From contig NZ_CP140614.1 in assembly GCF_036556685.1 (NCBI RefSeq), forward strand, positions 2,108,001-2,172,000: DNA of 64,000 bases, in the 5' to 3' direction. The DNA is from Sulfurospirillum sp. 1612. Its GTDB lineage: Bacteria > Campylobacterota > Campylobacteria > Campylobacterales > Sulfurospirillaceae. Under the pieces are notes generated by a model. That model had not been told where the DNA came from and did not search any database. It saw only the letters and a program-made list of their open reading frames with translations. Shown in pieces: positions 10,507 through 19,552 of the stretch; positions within the stretch are counted from its first letter, which is position 1; each line of letters opens with the position of its first letter. The translations under genes and the position numbers were made by a program.

Positions 10507-11457
10507 TTACGAAACACCTTGGGCTAGTTTATTTTCAAGCGCATCTAAAATCTTCATCGCAGATAACGCTTGTGCTACGCTTGCATTGGGTTCTCTTTTC
10601 TCTTTGATGGCGGCTATAAATTCTCGATCTTGCAACTCGATGCCATTCATAGAAACCGCGACCTTTGAGACATCGATTTGATTTTCTCTTCCATCATACA
10701 AATCATCATAGCGCGCTAGATAGGTTCCATTGTCACAGATATAACGGAAAAATGTTCCAAAAGGGCCATCATTGTTAAACGATAACGACAGCGTACAAAT
10801 GGCTCCTGAAGCGCTTTTGAGTCCGATACTCATATCCAATGCAATACCGAGTTCTGGATGAATCGGTCCTTGCATGGCTTGAACTTGTACGATTTCTTCA
10901 CCGGTTTGATACGCAAATAAATCAACCGTATGGCATGCGTGATGCCACAATAGATGATCCGTCCAACTTCGTGCTTCACCGAGTGCATTGGTATTGGTTC
11001 TTCTAAAAAAGTACGTTTGTACATCCATTTGTTGGATATTTAATTCCCCTGCTTTGATTTTATTGTGAATCCATTGATGTGAGGGATTAAAACGCCTTGT
11101 GTGTCCAGCCATTGCTACCAGTCCCGTCTCTTTTTGGACATCCACAATCGCTTGAGCGTCCCGCAAAGTATCGGCCATCGGAATTTCTATCATGACATGT
11201 TTTCCTGCACGCATACACGCGATTGCCTGACTGGCATGAATTTGTGTCGGAGAGGCGATAATAACGGCTTCAAAATCTTTTTTAAGTGCTTCTTCTAACG
11301 AAGTCGTCCACTCTTTGACACCAAATTCTTCTGCTGTTTTTTTTGTACTTGCTTCTCGTGCACCTACAACACAGACTACCTCTGCATCTTCAATTTGTGA
11401 TATAGCTTGAAGGTGTTTTTTTCCAAAAGCACCATTACCGACTAAACATATTTTCAT
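10507..11457 (-). CDS. ligC: 4-carboxy-2-hydroxymuconate-6-semialdehyde dehydrogenase LigC
   Basis: This Gfo/Idh/MocA-family oxidoreductase (316 residues; LigC is about 315) has an N-terminal Rossmann motif VGNGAFGKKH. The nicotinamide-side segment is EIPMADTLRDAQAIV. It oxidises the ring-cleavage product of LigAB (as its hemiacetal) to 2-pyrone-4,6-dicarboxylate with NAD(P)+. The ATG overlaps the ligB stop by one base (TAATG), showing translational coupling with the dioxygenase. Context with ligAB and ligI makes the specific call secure within a broad family. Confidence 0.9.
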   Translation of the reverse strand: MKICLVGNGAFGKKHLQAISQIEDAEVVCVVGAREASTKKTAEEFGVKEWTTSLEEALKKDFEAVIIASPTQIHASQAIACMRAGKHVMIEIPMADTLRDAQAIVDVQKETGLVAMAGHTRRFNPSHQWIHNKIKAGELNIQQMDVQTYFFRRTNTNALGEARSWTDHLLWHHACHTVDLFAYQTGEEIVQVQAMQGPIHPELGIALDMSIGLKSASGAICTLSLSFNNDGPFGTFFRYICDNGTYLARYDDLYDGRENQIDVSKVAVSMNGIELQDREFIAAIKEKREPNASVAQALSAMKILDALENKLAQGVS

Positions 11458-12311
11458 TATTTGCCTCCTTTATTTTGATTTTCTAATATAATAAGTGAAT
11501 AGTTTGTATTTGAAACCGGTGCATGCATAAATCGATACACCTCATTTACTTTATCATCCATCGCCCCTCTCATGACAAGCCACATAATCGCTTCAATTCC
11601 CTCAGATCCGGTCTCTCGTATCAATTCAGTATGGGAGATATCTTTGGTAGTCAAAGGATCATTGACCAAACCTGTGAGCCATTTTTGATCATAATCTTGA
11701 TTGATAAGACCTGCTCTTGGGCCTTGAAGTTGATGGGACAATCCCCCGGTTCCTAAAATGGCTACTGTGATATCTTCAGGAAAAGAATCCACCGCTTTTC
11801 GGATGGCTTTTCCTAAGTTATAACATCGATTTCCTGTTGGTTGCGGATACTGGACCACGCCCACATAAAGTGGGATGACTTTGCAAGGCCACTCGCTTGG
11901 TTGATCGTATAAAATAGAAAGTGGCACGGTAAGCCCGTGATCGACGTCTAATTCATTTGACATGACAATATCAAATTCATCAAAAATCAAAGACTCCGCA
12001 ATATGTGCTGATAAAGCCTGATGCCCATAACACGTCGGCACGTTTCTTCTCCCGTAACCTTCATCCGCTGGCAAAAACTTATCGGCCATACCGATACCAA
12101 ATGGAATCACGTCTTTTAAAGAAAAATTTGACCCATGATCATTATAGACGACAATGCACACATCGGGTTTGTTCTTTTTAATCCATTGGCGTGCGGGTTG
12201 AATGCCATTGATAAACGGTTCCCAATAATCCCCCACCATCGTACCACTATCCATAACATGCCCTACTGTCGGGATATGCGAGGTCCCGATCCCTCCAATA
12301 ATCTTAGCCAT
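11457..12311 (-). CDS. ligB: Protocatechuate 4,5-dioxygenase beta subunit LigB
   Basis: This is the catalytic subunit of the class III extradiol dioxygenase that opens protocatechuate between C4 and C5. Fe(II) ligands are visible as His12 (GTSHIP) and His59 (NDHG), with a Glu in ETGSEGIE near residue 238. The catalytic His is in GGLSHQL. The open frame extends upstream to 12362, but I choose the ATG at 12311: AAGGA lies 8 bp before it and the resulting MAKIIGGIGTSHIP matches known LigB starts. An ATG six bases earlier is possible. It overlaps ligA by 8 bp. Confidence 0.95.
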   Translation of the reverse strand: MAKIIGGIGTSHIPTVGHVMDSGTMVGDYWEPFINGIQPARQWIKKNKPDVCIVVYNDHGSNFSLKDVIPFGIGMADKFLPADEGYGRRNVPTCYGHQALSAHIAESLIFDEFDIVMSNELDVDHGLTVPLSILYDQPSEWPCKVIPLYVGVVQYPQPTGNRCYNLGKAIRKAVDSFPEDITVAILGTGGLSHQLQGPRAGLINQDYDQKWLTGLVNDPLTTKDISHTELIRETGSEGIEAIMWLVMRGAMDDKVNEVYRFMHAPVSNTNYSLIILENQNKGGK

Positions 12312-12699
12312 TTTCATTTTCCTTTTTACTTCTATTGCCCTCAATCGGACGTCCACCATCAATCATCATCTGTCTAAATTCTGCTTCGCTCATCCGCGGA
12401 ACGGCTTGCATTCCTCCGGCTGATTGCATCGAGTGTCCTAATACCGCAGCGATTTTAAAAACATAATAAATATTGCCGCCTAATTCTAAAAGTTTATTGA
12501 TATCACGCTTTTTGATCGCATCTTTTTGTGCTTCGCTCATATCAAAAGTGTCCAGGTAGGCTGCTTCATTGTTCAAAAATTGTTCTCTACCTTCTGCTCG
12601 GTTGAGTGTTTCACAAAACTTATTGAGCGCATACCCTTTTTGTGCTTGCTCAATATCAAATACATAGGTGCCGGGGATATCATGATAATCTTTCTTCAT
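12304..12699 (-). CDS. ligA: Protocatechuate 4,5-dioxygenase alpha subunit LigA
   Basis: This small all-helical subunit (131 residues) caps the active site of LigB in the alpha2-beta2 enzyme. The sequence has the LigA-family features: YVFDIEQAQKGYALNKFC near the N-terminus and the AVLGHSMQSAGGMQ segment near residue 95. An AGGAG-type site precedes the ATG, 12 bp after ligJ. Separate alpha and beta genes in the order ligA-ligB match the Sphingomonas arrangement. Confidence 0.94.
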   Translation of the reverse strand: MKKDYHDIPGTYVFDIEQAQKGYALNKFCETLNRAEGREQFLNNEAAYLDTFDMSEAQKDAIKKRDINKLLELGGNIYYVFKIAAVLGHSMQSAGGMQAVPRMSEAEFRQMMIDGGRPIEGNRSKKENENG

Positions 12700-12711
12700 A
12701 GGGGTCTCCTG

Positions 12712-13743
12712 TTACTTATTGTTTTCAATATGCTGATTAATACGTGGGAAAACTTTACGAATATTGTCTTCAAAAATCATCTGTTTTTTGGCATCACTGA
12801 TTTTGGCACCATCGATATATCGTTTGGTATCATCAAAATAATGCCCCGTTTGTGGGTCAATCCCTCGCACCGCACCAATCATCTCTGAGGCAAATAAAAT
12901 TTGCTCTGTCGGTACGACATCAACGAGTAAATCAATCCCTTCTTGGTGATAGACACACGTGTCAAAGTAGATATTATTTTCAATAATGCTATTGAGATCA
13001 TCCAAGCCCAACATATCTGTAAAGCCTCGAAATCTTCCCCAATGATACGGTACCGCACCCCCACCATGAGGGATGATAAATTTGAGTTCTGGAAATTCTT
13101 TAAAAATCGTTTTGCTCATCATCAGTTGCGTAAACGCTGTCGTATCTGCCCCTAGATAATGTGAACTCGTAGAATGAAACGCACAATTACATGACCCACT
13201 CACATGAATCATCGCCGGGACTTGTAATTCACACATTTTTTCATACAACGGATACCAATATTTATCATCAAGCGGTGGCACATCATTCCAAAATCCACCA
13301 GATGGGTCAGGATTGAGATTACAACCAACAAAGCCGTATTCTTTGACACATCGTTCCAACTCAGCCGCACTGGTTTCAATTCCATATCCTGGAGATTGTG
13401 GAAGTTGTGCGACGCCAACAAAGTTTTTCGGATACAAATCTGAAATTCTATGAATCAGCTCATTGCAGTGTTCACTCCAATTTTTACTGGTGGTGATATT
13501 ACCAATATGATGTCCCATCCAGCTGGCTCTTGGCGAGAAGAGTGTCAAATCAGTACCTCTATCTCGTTGCAATTTTAGTTGATTGTTTTCGATACTTTCT
13601 CGCAATTGATCATCAGTAATATTGATAATCCCCTTCACATGTTCAACCAATGGATCGACAGCCAACTCTCTTTTTTGTTGTTCTCTATACTCTCCAAGCT
13701 CTTTGGGTGCTGTTGTGTAATGTCCGTGACAATCTATAATCAT
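12712..13743 (-). CDS. ligJ: 4-oxalomesaconate hydratase LigJ (amidohydrolase-fold)
   Basis: The 343-residue amidohydrolase_2-family protein matches LigJ in length and in its metal motif DCHGHY at the N-terminus. A later histidine-rich stretch ([22 protein letters not shown]) follows. It hydrates the 4-oxalomesaconate tautomer to 4-carboxy-4-hydroxy-2-oxoadipate. The start codon overlaps the ligK stop (ATGA). Other members of the superfamily are decarboxylases, such as the 5-carboxyvanillate enzyme LigW, but the surrounding complete lig set supports the hydratase. Confidence 0.88.
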   Translation of the reverse strand: MIIDCHGHYTTAPKELGEYREQQKRELAVDPLVEHVKGIINITDDQLRESIENNQLKLQRDRGTDLTLFSPRASWMGHHIGNITTSKNWSEHCNELIHRISDLYPKNFVGVAQLPQSPGYGIETSAAELERCVKEYGFVGCNLNPDPSGGFWNDVPPLDDKYWYPLYEKMCELQVPAMIHVSGSCNCAFHSTSSHYLGADTTAFTQLMMSKTIFKEFPELKFIIPHGGGAVPYHWGRFRGFTDMLGLDDLNSIIENNIYFDTCVYHQEGIDLLVDVVPTEQILFASEMIGAVRGIDPQTGHYFDDTKRYIDGAKISDAKKQMIFEDNIRKVFPRINQHIENNK

Positions 13744-14465
13744 GATAATGCTCCTTTTTCGATATCTTCTAATCTCTCAACATACTTCAGTCCTGCTTCT
13801 TTAAGACGCTCTCGCATTTTGTAGATGTCCAATCCAAGCACTCCTTTTTCAAACTCTTTTCTTTTCATCGCCTCATTGGCTTCGCGTGCTTCACCCGCTT
13901 TTGCTGTCTCTTCAGCATTTTCGATAGCAACCACACAGATCCCATCATCATCTGCTACCACAACATCACCCGGATGAATAATCTGTCCACCACACACGAT
14001 AGGTACGTTCACAGAGCCGAGTGTATTTTTCACCGTGCCTCTGATGCTCACCGCTTTTGACCACACTGGAAATTGCATCGCTTTGAGATCACGCACATCA
14101 CGAACACCGCCATCAATCACCAAACCTTTCACCCCTTTTGAGAGGGCAGAAGTGGCCAATAAATCTCCAAAGAAACCATCATTGCATTCTGTTGTGACAC
14201 CAACCACCAAAATATCTCCAGGTTGACAAAGCTCCATAGCAACATGCAACATCCAATTATCTCCCGGTTGTGCCAATACGGTCACCGCACTGCCTGCGAT
14301 TCTGCTACCCTCATAAATAGGGCGCAAATATGGTTTTAGCTGTCCGATTCGTTTTTGTGCTTCATGTACGGTTGCCGCACCGAGTCTTTCCAATCTTGCA
14401 ATCGTATCAGGCGCGGCTCTATTGATATTTTTGACTGCTATTCCCAAACTTTTTTCTGTTATCAT
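13740..14465 (-). CDS. ligK: 4-carboxy-4-hydroxy-2-oxoadipate aldolase LigK (RraA-like)
   Basis: This class II pyruvate aldolase of the RraA-like fold has about 241 residues. The signature [17 protein letters not shown] contains the Arg-Asp pair used to bind the metal and substrate, and [11 protein letters not shown] follows. It splits carboxy-hydroxy-oxoadipate into pyruvate and oxaloacetate, the last step of the pathway. The open frame begins at a TTG (14471), but the ATG at 14465 has GAGGA 6 bp upstream and is preferred. It overlaps the ligI stop region and the ligJ start. Confidence 0.9.
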   Translation of the reverse strand: MITEKSLGIAVKNINRAAPDTIARLERLGAATVHEAQKRIGQLKPYLRPIYEGSRIAGSAVTVLAQPGDNWMLHVAMELCQPGDILVVGVTTECNDGFFGDLLATSALSKGVKGLVIDGGVRDVRDLKAMQFPVWSKAVSIRGTVKNTLGSVNVPIVCGGQIIHPGDVVVADDDGICVVAIENAEETAKAGEAREANEAMKRKEFEKGVLGLDIYKMRERLKEAGLKYVERLEDIEKGALS

Positions 14466-14467
14466 GA

Positions 14468-15343
14468 TCAATCCTCAAATCCATATAATCTTGCTGGATT
14501 ATCCACAAGAATTTTTTGTTGAAGTTCTGGATCTGGTGCTATTAGCGGAACCAAATCCAACAAATCTGCATCATTGGGCATGTGCTCTTTGATGTTTGGA
14601 TGAGGATAATCCGTCCCCCATAAAATCCGATCTGGTGCTACCGCTACCAATCCTTGCGCATAAGGAATCGCGTCATAAAAAGGCGCACCAGCAGCAGAAA
14701 TTCGCTCAGAGCCACAAATCTTAACCCACCAATTTTCTTTTTTCATAAAGTCTAATAATATTTGATACGCTTCTTGTCCCACACCTTTTGATGTAGGGAC
14801 TCTCCCCATGTGATCCACCACAATAGGAAGATCAAATTTTGCAAAGAAGTCTGCATATTTGATAATATCCTCAGCATTAACATGAATAACTAAATGCCAA
14901 CCAAGTGGCGTCACCTGTCGGATGACTTTTTCCATCATCTCTAAATCAGGCGCACCGCCAAGATGCGCAACAAAGTTAAAACGAACCCCACGCACACCGT
15001 TATCATTGAGATATTTAAAATCATCATCACTAAAGGTATCATCTGCGATACAAACACCACGGTAATGCCCATGACTGCTTTGAATCGCATCAATCATCGC
15101 ACGATTATCGGTACCATGACAACTCGCTTGTACCAATACCGCTCTTTTGATACCCAGTTTGTCGTGCATCTTTTTGAGATCCTCTTTTGGGGCATCTGGT
15201 GGCCAATAGGTCGCTTTTTCCGAATAGGGAAATGTTGCGTGTGGGCCAAAAACATGACAATGGGCATCACAAGCATGAAGCGGTGCTTTATATCGTGGTT
15301 GTTTCGTATTTTTATCCGGGGCCATACAACTTTTCTTTTTCAA
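14468..15343 (-). CDS. ligI: 2-pyrone-4,6-dicarboxylate lactonase LigI
   Basis: The 291-residue amidohydrolase-superfamily enzyme hydrolyses 2-pyrone-4,6-dicarboxylate to 4-oxalomesaconate. Signatures are [10 protein letters not shown] near residue 25, VDHMGRVP mid-chain and WGTDYPHPN near the end, all typical of LigI. The start is probably the TTG at 15343, which overlaps the ligU stop (TTGA) and has AAGGA 6 bp upstream; an ATG six codons in is an alternative. Uncommon start codons recur in this operon (ligU, ligI). Confidence 0.92.
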   Translation of the reverse strand: MKKKSCMAPDKNTKQPRYKAPLHACDAHCHVFGPHATFPYSEKATYWPPDAPKEDLKKMHDKLGIKRAVLVQASCHGTDNRAMIDAIQSSHGHYRGVCIADDTFSDDDFKYLNDNGVRGVRFNFVAHLGGAPDLEMMEKVIRQVTPLGWHLVIHVNAEDIIKYADFFAKFDLPIVVDHMGRVPTSKGVGQEAYQILLDFMKKENWWVKICGSERISAAGAPFYDAIPYAQGLVAVAPDRILWGTDYPHPNIKEHMPNDADLLDLVPLIAPDPELQQKILVDNPARLYGFED

Positions 15344-16440
15344 TTTTTTTCCTTATTTAATATTTTTAATGTAGCATCTGTGAGAAATGCTTCTCCTTTG
15401 CTCAATAATCTCGCCGTCCTTAATAGTCCAGCTTTTTTGATAACGCGCATACCCTCTTGGTATTCACTCTCTAATCTGACTATAAATTCTCCACTAGGAT
15501 GTTCTACTGAGATGGTTCTATCATTGCCTTTTGTAGCAGCGACAAACTCATAGGCGACAGTCCCTTCGTACAAACAAGAACTGGCTACGGATACCGCTCC
15601 GAGTACACCAATGGACGAGTGGCAATTGTGCGGAATAAACGTTCGCGTACAAATATCTCCCCTCTTAGTCGCTTTTGCAATGATGCTGACTTTTGGAATC
15701 ACTTTGTTGCTGACATCTCCTAATCCCATCAATACCCCCGCCTTTAAACGAATGGATTCTATTTTTTGTCGAAAGATGGGATCACTACTTAGGGCATCGC
15801 AACTCTCATATCCTGTTTTTCCAAGATCTGCTGCTTTGATAAGAATCACAGGCATTCCATTGTCAATGCACGTCACAGCCGTATCATGAATCCAATCGGT
15901 TTGCTTTCCACTAGGAAACAGTGAGCCACAAATCGAGCCTTCAATATCCATATAATTACAGATAATTGGAGCAGAAGTCCCCGGCACGCCATCAATCCTC
16001 GCATCACCCGCATATGTAATTTGTTTATTCGGTGTTTGTAGTACCAATTCACAAATATTATGGCTATTAATCATATTGACCCTAACATGCGTGATGTCAC
16101 CAGTGACGGTCACCATCTGAGATTCGATGGCAAAAGCACCCACACCAGCTAAAATATTGCCACAATTAGGGGAGGAATCCACTCGATTCTCACCGACGAC
16201 TACTTGAACAAACAAATAATCAACATCCGCTTCAGGATGGCTCGAAGGAGATATAATGGCCACTTTACTCGTCAGTGGATTGGCGCCACCTAATCCATCG
16301 ATTTGACGGATATCTCGCCCGACTATATCAAGAATAATTTGATCTCTTTGCTCGATATCTTCGGGTAAATCCGCTTTATTAAAATAAATGCCTTTGGAGC
16401 TTCCTCCACGAATTTGCATATAAGGAACAGAATTTTTCAA
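15340..16440 (-). CDS. ligU: 4-oxalomesaconate tautomerase (PrpF family; LigU/GalD)
   Basis: The 366-residue PrpF-family isomerase shows the typical N-terminus PYMQIRGGSSKGIYF and the SPNCGNILAGVGAFA motif carrying the active-site cysteine; a second conserved Cys lies in the later half. It interconverts keto and enol forms of 4-oxalomesaconate between LigI and LigJ. It begins with TTG at 16440, with AAGG 6 bp before it. It is the first gene of the long operon, and a promoter and palindromic operator lie just upstream. Aconitate isomerase is the main family alternative, excluded by context. Confidence 0.9.
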   Translation of the reverse strand: MKNSVPYMQIRGGSSKGIYFNKADLPEDIEQRDQIILDIVGRDIRQIDGLGGANPLTSKVAIISPSSHPEADVDYLFVQVVVGENRVDSSPNCGNILAGVGAFAIESQMVTVTGDITHVRVNMINSHNICELVLQTPNKQITYAGDARIDGVPGTSAPIICNYMDIEGSICGSLFPSGKQTDWIHDTAVTCIDNGMPVILIKAADLGKTGYESCDALSSDPIFRQKIESIRLKAGVLMGLGDVSNKVIPKVSIIAKATKRGDICTRTFIPHNCHSSIGVLGAVSVASSCLYEGTVAYEFVAATKGNDRTISVEHPSGEFIVRLESEYQEGMRVIKKAGLLRTARLLSKGEAFLTDATLKILNKEKN

Positions 16441-16457
16441 TAGTAACCTTTCAATAA

Positions 16458-16472
16458 GTTCGTATAACGAAC
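16458..16472. promoter_or_regulatory. Palindromic operator, probable IclR-family site
   Basis: GTTCGTATAACGAAC is a perfect 5-5-5 inverted repeat with arms GTTCG/CGAAC. It sits 17 bp upstream of the ligU TTG. Known PcaU/PobR-type regulators bind GTTCGATAAT-like boxes with such arms. It starts 9 bp downstream of the -10 at 16482-16487, over the expected transcript start. That placement suits repression. The link to the regulator at 2631-3410 is inferred. Confidence 0.65.
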
Positions 16473-16481
16473 ACTTGTACG

Positions 16482-16487
16482 ATTATA
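16482..16487 (-). promoter_or_regulatory. -10 element of the lig operon promoter
   Basis: On the minus strand the sequence reads TATAAT, in an AT-rich region typical of Campylobacterota promoters. It lies 41 bp before the ligU start and just upstream of the palindrome at 16458-16472. No strong -35 is visible. Confidence 0.5.
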
Positions 16488-16600
16488 CTAACACAAAAAA
16501 TTTTCTATGCTTCAAAAAATAAGAAAAATAAGAAAAAATTTTGGTTATGTGTGCAATATTTACACAATATTTACATAATTTGTATCAGACTCGATACCTC

Positions 16601-16631
16601 GAAAAAGAGAGGAAATCTCCATCTCTTTTTC
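16601..16631 (-). terminator. Rho-independent terminator after pchA
   Basis: A 10-bp perfect stem (GAAAAAGAGA with TCTCTTTTTC) and an 11-base loop end in a T-run when read on the minus strand. It lies 43 bp after the aldehyde dehydrogenase stop and separates that gene from the lig operon promoter. Confidence 0.6.
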
Positions 16632-16673
16632 CCACTTATTTGTCATAAACGCCTGATAATAGGGCTATTACAA

Positions 16674-18119
16674 TCAAAATGGATATTGGTGATTTAAGTG
16701 ACCTTCTAGAGTAATCCATTTGAGTTCAGTCATCTCTTCGATTGAGAAATGTCCACCTTCACGTCCCATGCCACTCTCTTTAACGCCACCAAAAGGAATG
16801 TGCGCTTCATCTTGAATTGTTGGACCATTGACATGAACCATACCGGTTTTTAATGATTCTGTGAGCTTCAAGGCGGCACTAAGATTATCCGTAATGACAG
16901 CAGAGCTCAAACCATAGCTTGAGTTATTAGCAATTTCTAAAACGTGCTCAAGGTCTCTGGCTTTAATAATAGCAGCAGCTGGTCCAAAAGCCTCCTCATG
17001 AAAAATCGTCATCGTATCTTTGATTTCAGAGACTACTGTTGGCTTATAGAAACATCCCTCATGTTCACGTCCAACCAGTAAATGTGCCCCTTTTTCCACA
17101 GCATCATCTACCAATCCATTGATGTATTCACATTGCGCTTCTTCAATCAATGGTCCAATAATAGTGGTAGGGTCTTCTGGATTTCCCACTTTAAGTGTTT
17201 TGACTTTGGCTGCAAATTTTTCACAGAATTCATCATAAATATTGGCTTCTACAATGATTCTAGAACCGGCCATACAAATTTGACCTTGATGCATAAAAAT
17301 ACTAAATGCGGCCGTATCCACAGCATAATCTACATCAGCATCTCCCAAAACGATTGTCGGACTTTTACCGCCGAGTTCAACCGTACATTTTTTCATATGC
17401 ATCGCAGCAGAAGCGGCTACCAACTTGCCCACACGAGTCGAACCGGTGAGTGTAATCATCGCAATACGTGGATCGGTTTGAAAGGTTTCACCTAAATCTT
17501 GGCTAGAACATGGGATGATATTCAAAACACCATCAGGCAATCCCGCATCGCGAAATACTTCACCAAAAACAAGACCACAAACGGGAGTGTGACTTGAGGG
17601 TTTGAGCACAAAGGCATTACCAGCAGCTAAGGCAAAAGCAAACTTTTTAGTACTCAAAATCATCGGAGCATTAAAGGGTGAAATTCCCGCAACCACACCT
17701 AAAGGGCGGCGAATACTATAAGAGAGCACGCCCGGGTCATTGGACGTAAAGGTCTCTCCAGATACCCGTCTAGCCTCACCTGCTGCAGTTCTTAGAATGT
17801 CAGCAACCATGCCGATTTCAAACATACATTTGGCGATCACCGAACCACTCTCTTGCATCAAAATGGTTTTAATTTCATCAGCACGGGCCTCAAAAATATC
17901 CGCAGCTTTGAGCAACACACGCTCTTTTTCTCTAGGTGCTGTTGCTGCCCATGACTTTTGGGCGACATAAGCACTCTCAATGGCATCTTCTATATCTTGG
18001 GTACTGGCCATGTGAACACGAGCAAAAAGTTCACCATTGGATGGGTTAATATCATCAATAATGGTTCCATTTGATGATGCTTTGTCTTTTCCATTGATAA
18101 ATAATTTATATTCTTTCAT
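16674..18119 (-). CDS. pchA: 4-hydroxybenzaldehyde dehydrogenase (PchA-like)
   Basis: This NAD(P)+-dependent aldehyde dehydrogenase has 481 residues. The catalytic Glu is in VELGGKSP (about 248), the catalytic Cys in MHQGQICMAGSR (about 282), and the cofactor motif is GSTRVG. The sequence is of the vanillin/4-hydroxybenzaldehyde/salicylaldehyde type. Divergent from the two-component genes and sharing a regulatory direct repeat with pchC, it most likely oxidises the 4-hydroxybenzaldehyde made by PchFC to 4-hydroxybenzoate. A clear AGGAG site precedes the ATG. Vanillin dehydrogenase activity is a possible side function. Confidence 0.8.
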   Translation of the reverse strand: MKEYKLFINGKDKASSNGTIIDDINPSNGELFARVHMASTQDIEDAIESAYVAQKSWAATAPREKERVLLKAADIFEARADEIKTILMQESGSVIAKCMFEIGMVADILRTAAGEARRVSGETFTSNDPGVLSYSIRRPLGVVAGISPFNAPMILSTKKFAFALAAGNAFVLKPSSHTPVCGLVFGEVFRDAGLPDGVLNIIPCSSQDLGETFQTDPRIAMITLTGSTRVGKLVAASAAMHMKKCTVELGGKSPTIVLGDADVDYAVDTAAFSIFMHQGQICMAGSRIIVEANIYDEFCEKFAAKVKTLKVGNPEDPTTIIGPLIEEAQCEYINGLVDDAVEKGAHLLVGREHEGCFYKPTVVSEIKDTMTIFHEEAFGPAAAIIKARDLEHVLEIANNSSYGLSSAVITDNLSAALKLTESLKTGMVHVNGPTIQDEAHIPFGGVKESGMGREGGHFSIEEMTELKWITLEGHLNHQYPF

Positions 18120-18176
18120 TATTTATATCTCCTCTTTTCATGAATTTTTAGCACCGTATGCTTGTTTAATATTTTC

Positions 18177-18182
18177 ATCATA
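18177..18182 (-). promoter_or_regulatory. -10 element of the pchA promoter
   Basis: Minus-strand TATGAT, exactly 9 bp downstream of the 19-bp direct repeat at 18192-18210. The same spacing is found at the pchC promoter. Confidence 0.6.
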
Positions 18183-18191
18183 AATAAAATA

Positions 18192-18210
18192 AATCGCAAA
18201 AAAATCGCAA
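18192..18210 (-). promoter_or_regulatory. Direct-repeat activator box upstream of pchA
   Basis: On the minus strand this reads TTGCGATTTTTTTGCGATT: two TTGCGATT half sites 11 bp apart, one helical turn. The identical 19 bases precede pchC (20312-20330). Tandem sites with an 11-bp period placed over the -35 region are typical of OmpR/PhoB-type activators, and such a regulator is encoded at 19549-20298. Confidence 0.7.
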
Positions 18211-18234
18211 AATTCTACTTAATAGAAATTAGAG

Positions 18235-18240
18235 TATAAT
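18235..18240 (+). promoter_or_regulatory. -10 element of the kinase/regulator operon
   Basis: TATAAT, 25 bp upstream of the sensor kinase ATG. The direct-repeat box at 18192-18210 lies just upstream of where the -35 would be, so the regulator may also influence its own operon. Confidence 0.45.
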
Positions 18241-18265
18241 TTGTAAAATTAATTCGAGGTTTGTT

Positions 18266-19552
18266 ATGATTTTGCACAAAATATTAAATAGATTAATTTT
18301 TAATCCCGAATATATCCCGAGCCGATTCTCTTTAATTTTTGCGATTGTGGGATGTACGGGCATTATACTGCTTGACCGTATCATTAATCTAGATCTCGTT
18401 GAAATTCCTCCCTTTGAAGTGGGTATCGGCTATACTCTTGTTATGGCACTAATACTCTATTTTTTACTGCGCCACATGCTCAGTCTTATCAAAGAGACAG
18501 AAGCCTCCTATTTAGCGGTAGAAAAAAGAGAAAAAGAGAGTCTGCGCCTGTTTAACTTTGCCCTTGACAATAGTGCCGATGCGACGTATTGGTTCACTTT
18601 TGATGGACATTTTTATTATGTTAATGATGCCGCATCTCGGATGTTGGGGTACTCTAAAGAGGAGTTACTTCGCATGAATCTTTGGGAGATGGATCTCAAT
18701 TTTTCTACCTTGCAAGCTCAAAAATTTTTACAAAAAATCAAAGAGGTCAAGCATACAACATTTGAAACCATGCAAACCCGCAAAGATGGTAAAAACCTAC
18801 CTATAGAAGTCTCTGCTAATTATTTTACTCACGAGGGAGAAGAGTTCATCTGCGCTTTCGGACGCGATATTAGTGAACGTCGCAACTATCAAAATGCAAT
18901 CGAATCGGCAAATGAAGAATTAACGAAATCCATCGCAGAAAAAGAGACCCTGCTCAAAGAGGTCCATCATCGTGTCAAAAATAATCTTGAAATTATCTCG
19001 AGTCTTTTGAGCATGCAATACCGTCGTGTTAATGATACCAATATGCGTATGATTTTACAGCAAAGTCGCAGTCGTATCCATACGATGTCATTGGTGCATG
19101 AATTTTTATATAAAAGTAAAACACTGGATGATATCAATCTCAATGATTACATCCAAAGACTTCTGACAGATATCATCTCCTTGCATGCCCAAGACCATGC
19201 AAACATTACACTCAATATCGATATTCCGCCCATACATTTTTCTACTGATGCTTCAATCCGCTTAGGTATGGTCTTGCATGAATTATGTGTCAATTCTATC
19301 AAATATGCTTTCAAAAACCGCAATAATAATGTGATTAATATTACTTTAAAGCTCAAAAATGAGATAATACATGTATGTGTAGCAGATAATGGCGTGGGGA
19401 TTGAAAATGTCCAAAGCCTCTTAGAGAGTAACTCTTTGGGTATTCAGCTTATCAAAACCATAACAGAAGAGCAGCTAGATGGAGAGGTTGCCTTTCGCTT
19501 AGACCATGGCCTTGTCTGTGATATCTATTTTCCAAGGAAGGCAGTACAATGA
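18266..19552 (+). CDS. PAS-domain sensor histidine kinase (HisKA_2 type)
   Basis: The 428-residue kinase has two N-terminal membrane segments (about residues 20-45 and 55-75) separated by a short loop. A cytoplasmic PAS domain follows (about 90-210; WFTFDGHFYYVNDAASRMLGYS). The HisKA_2 phosphoacceptor box EVHHRVKNNL has the probable phospho-His at 235, and the HATPase domain (about 320-425) contains HELCVNSIKYAF and ADNGVGI. With almost no periplasmic domain, sensing is probably through the membrane or the PAS pocket. The stop overlaps the response-regulator start (ATGA). By position it likely responds to p-cresol or a related phenol; that is inference. Confidence 0.85.
   Translation: MILHKILNRLIFNPEYIPSRFSLIFAIVGCTGIILLDRIINLDLVEIPPFEVGIGYTLVMALILYFLLRHMLSLIKETEASYLAVEKREKESLRLFNFALDNSADATYWFTFDGHFYYVNDAASRMLGYSKEELLRMNLWEMDLNFSTLQAQKFLQKIKEVKHTTFETMQTRKDGKNLPIEVSANYFTHEGEEFICAFGRDISERRNYQNAIESANEELTKSIAEKETLLKEVHHRVKNNLEIISSLLSMQYRRVNDTNMRMILQQSRSRIHTMSLVHEFLYKSKTLDDINLNDYIQRLLTDIISLHAQDHANITLNIDIPPIHFSTDASIRLGMVLHELCVNSIKYAFKNRNNNVINITLKLKNEIIHVCVADNGVGIENVQSLLESNSLGIQLIKTITEEQLDGEVAFRLDHGLVCDIYFPRKAVQ

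Noticed and set aside
12312..12362. Longer ligB start
   Set aside because: It adds a non-conserved stretch inside ligA; the ATG at 12311 matches known LigB N-termini and has a ribosome site.
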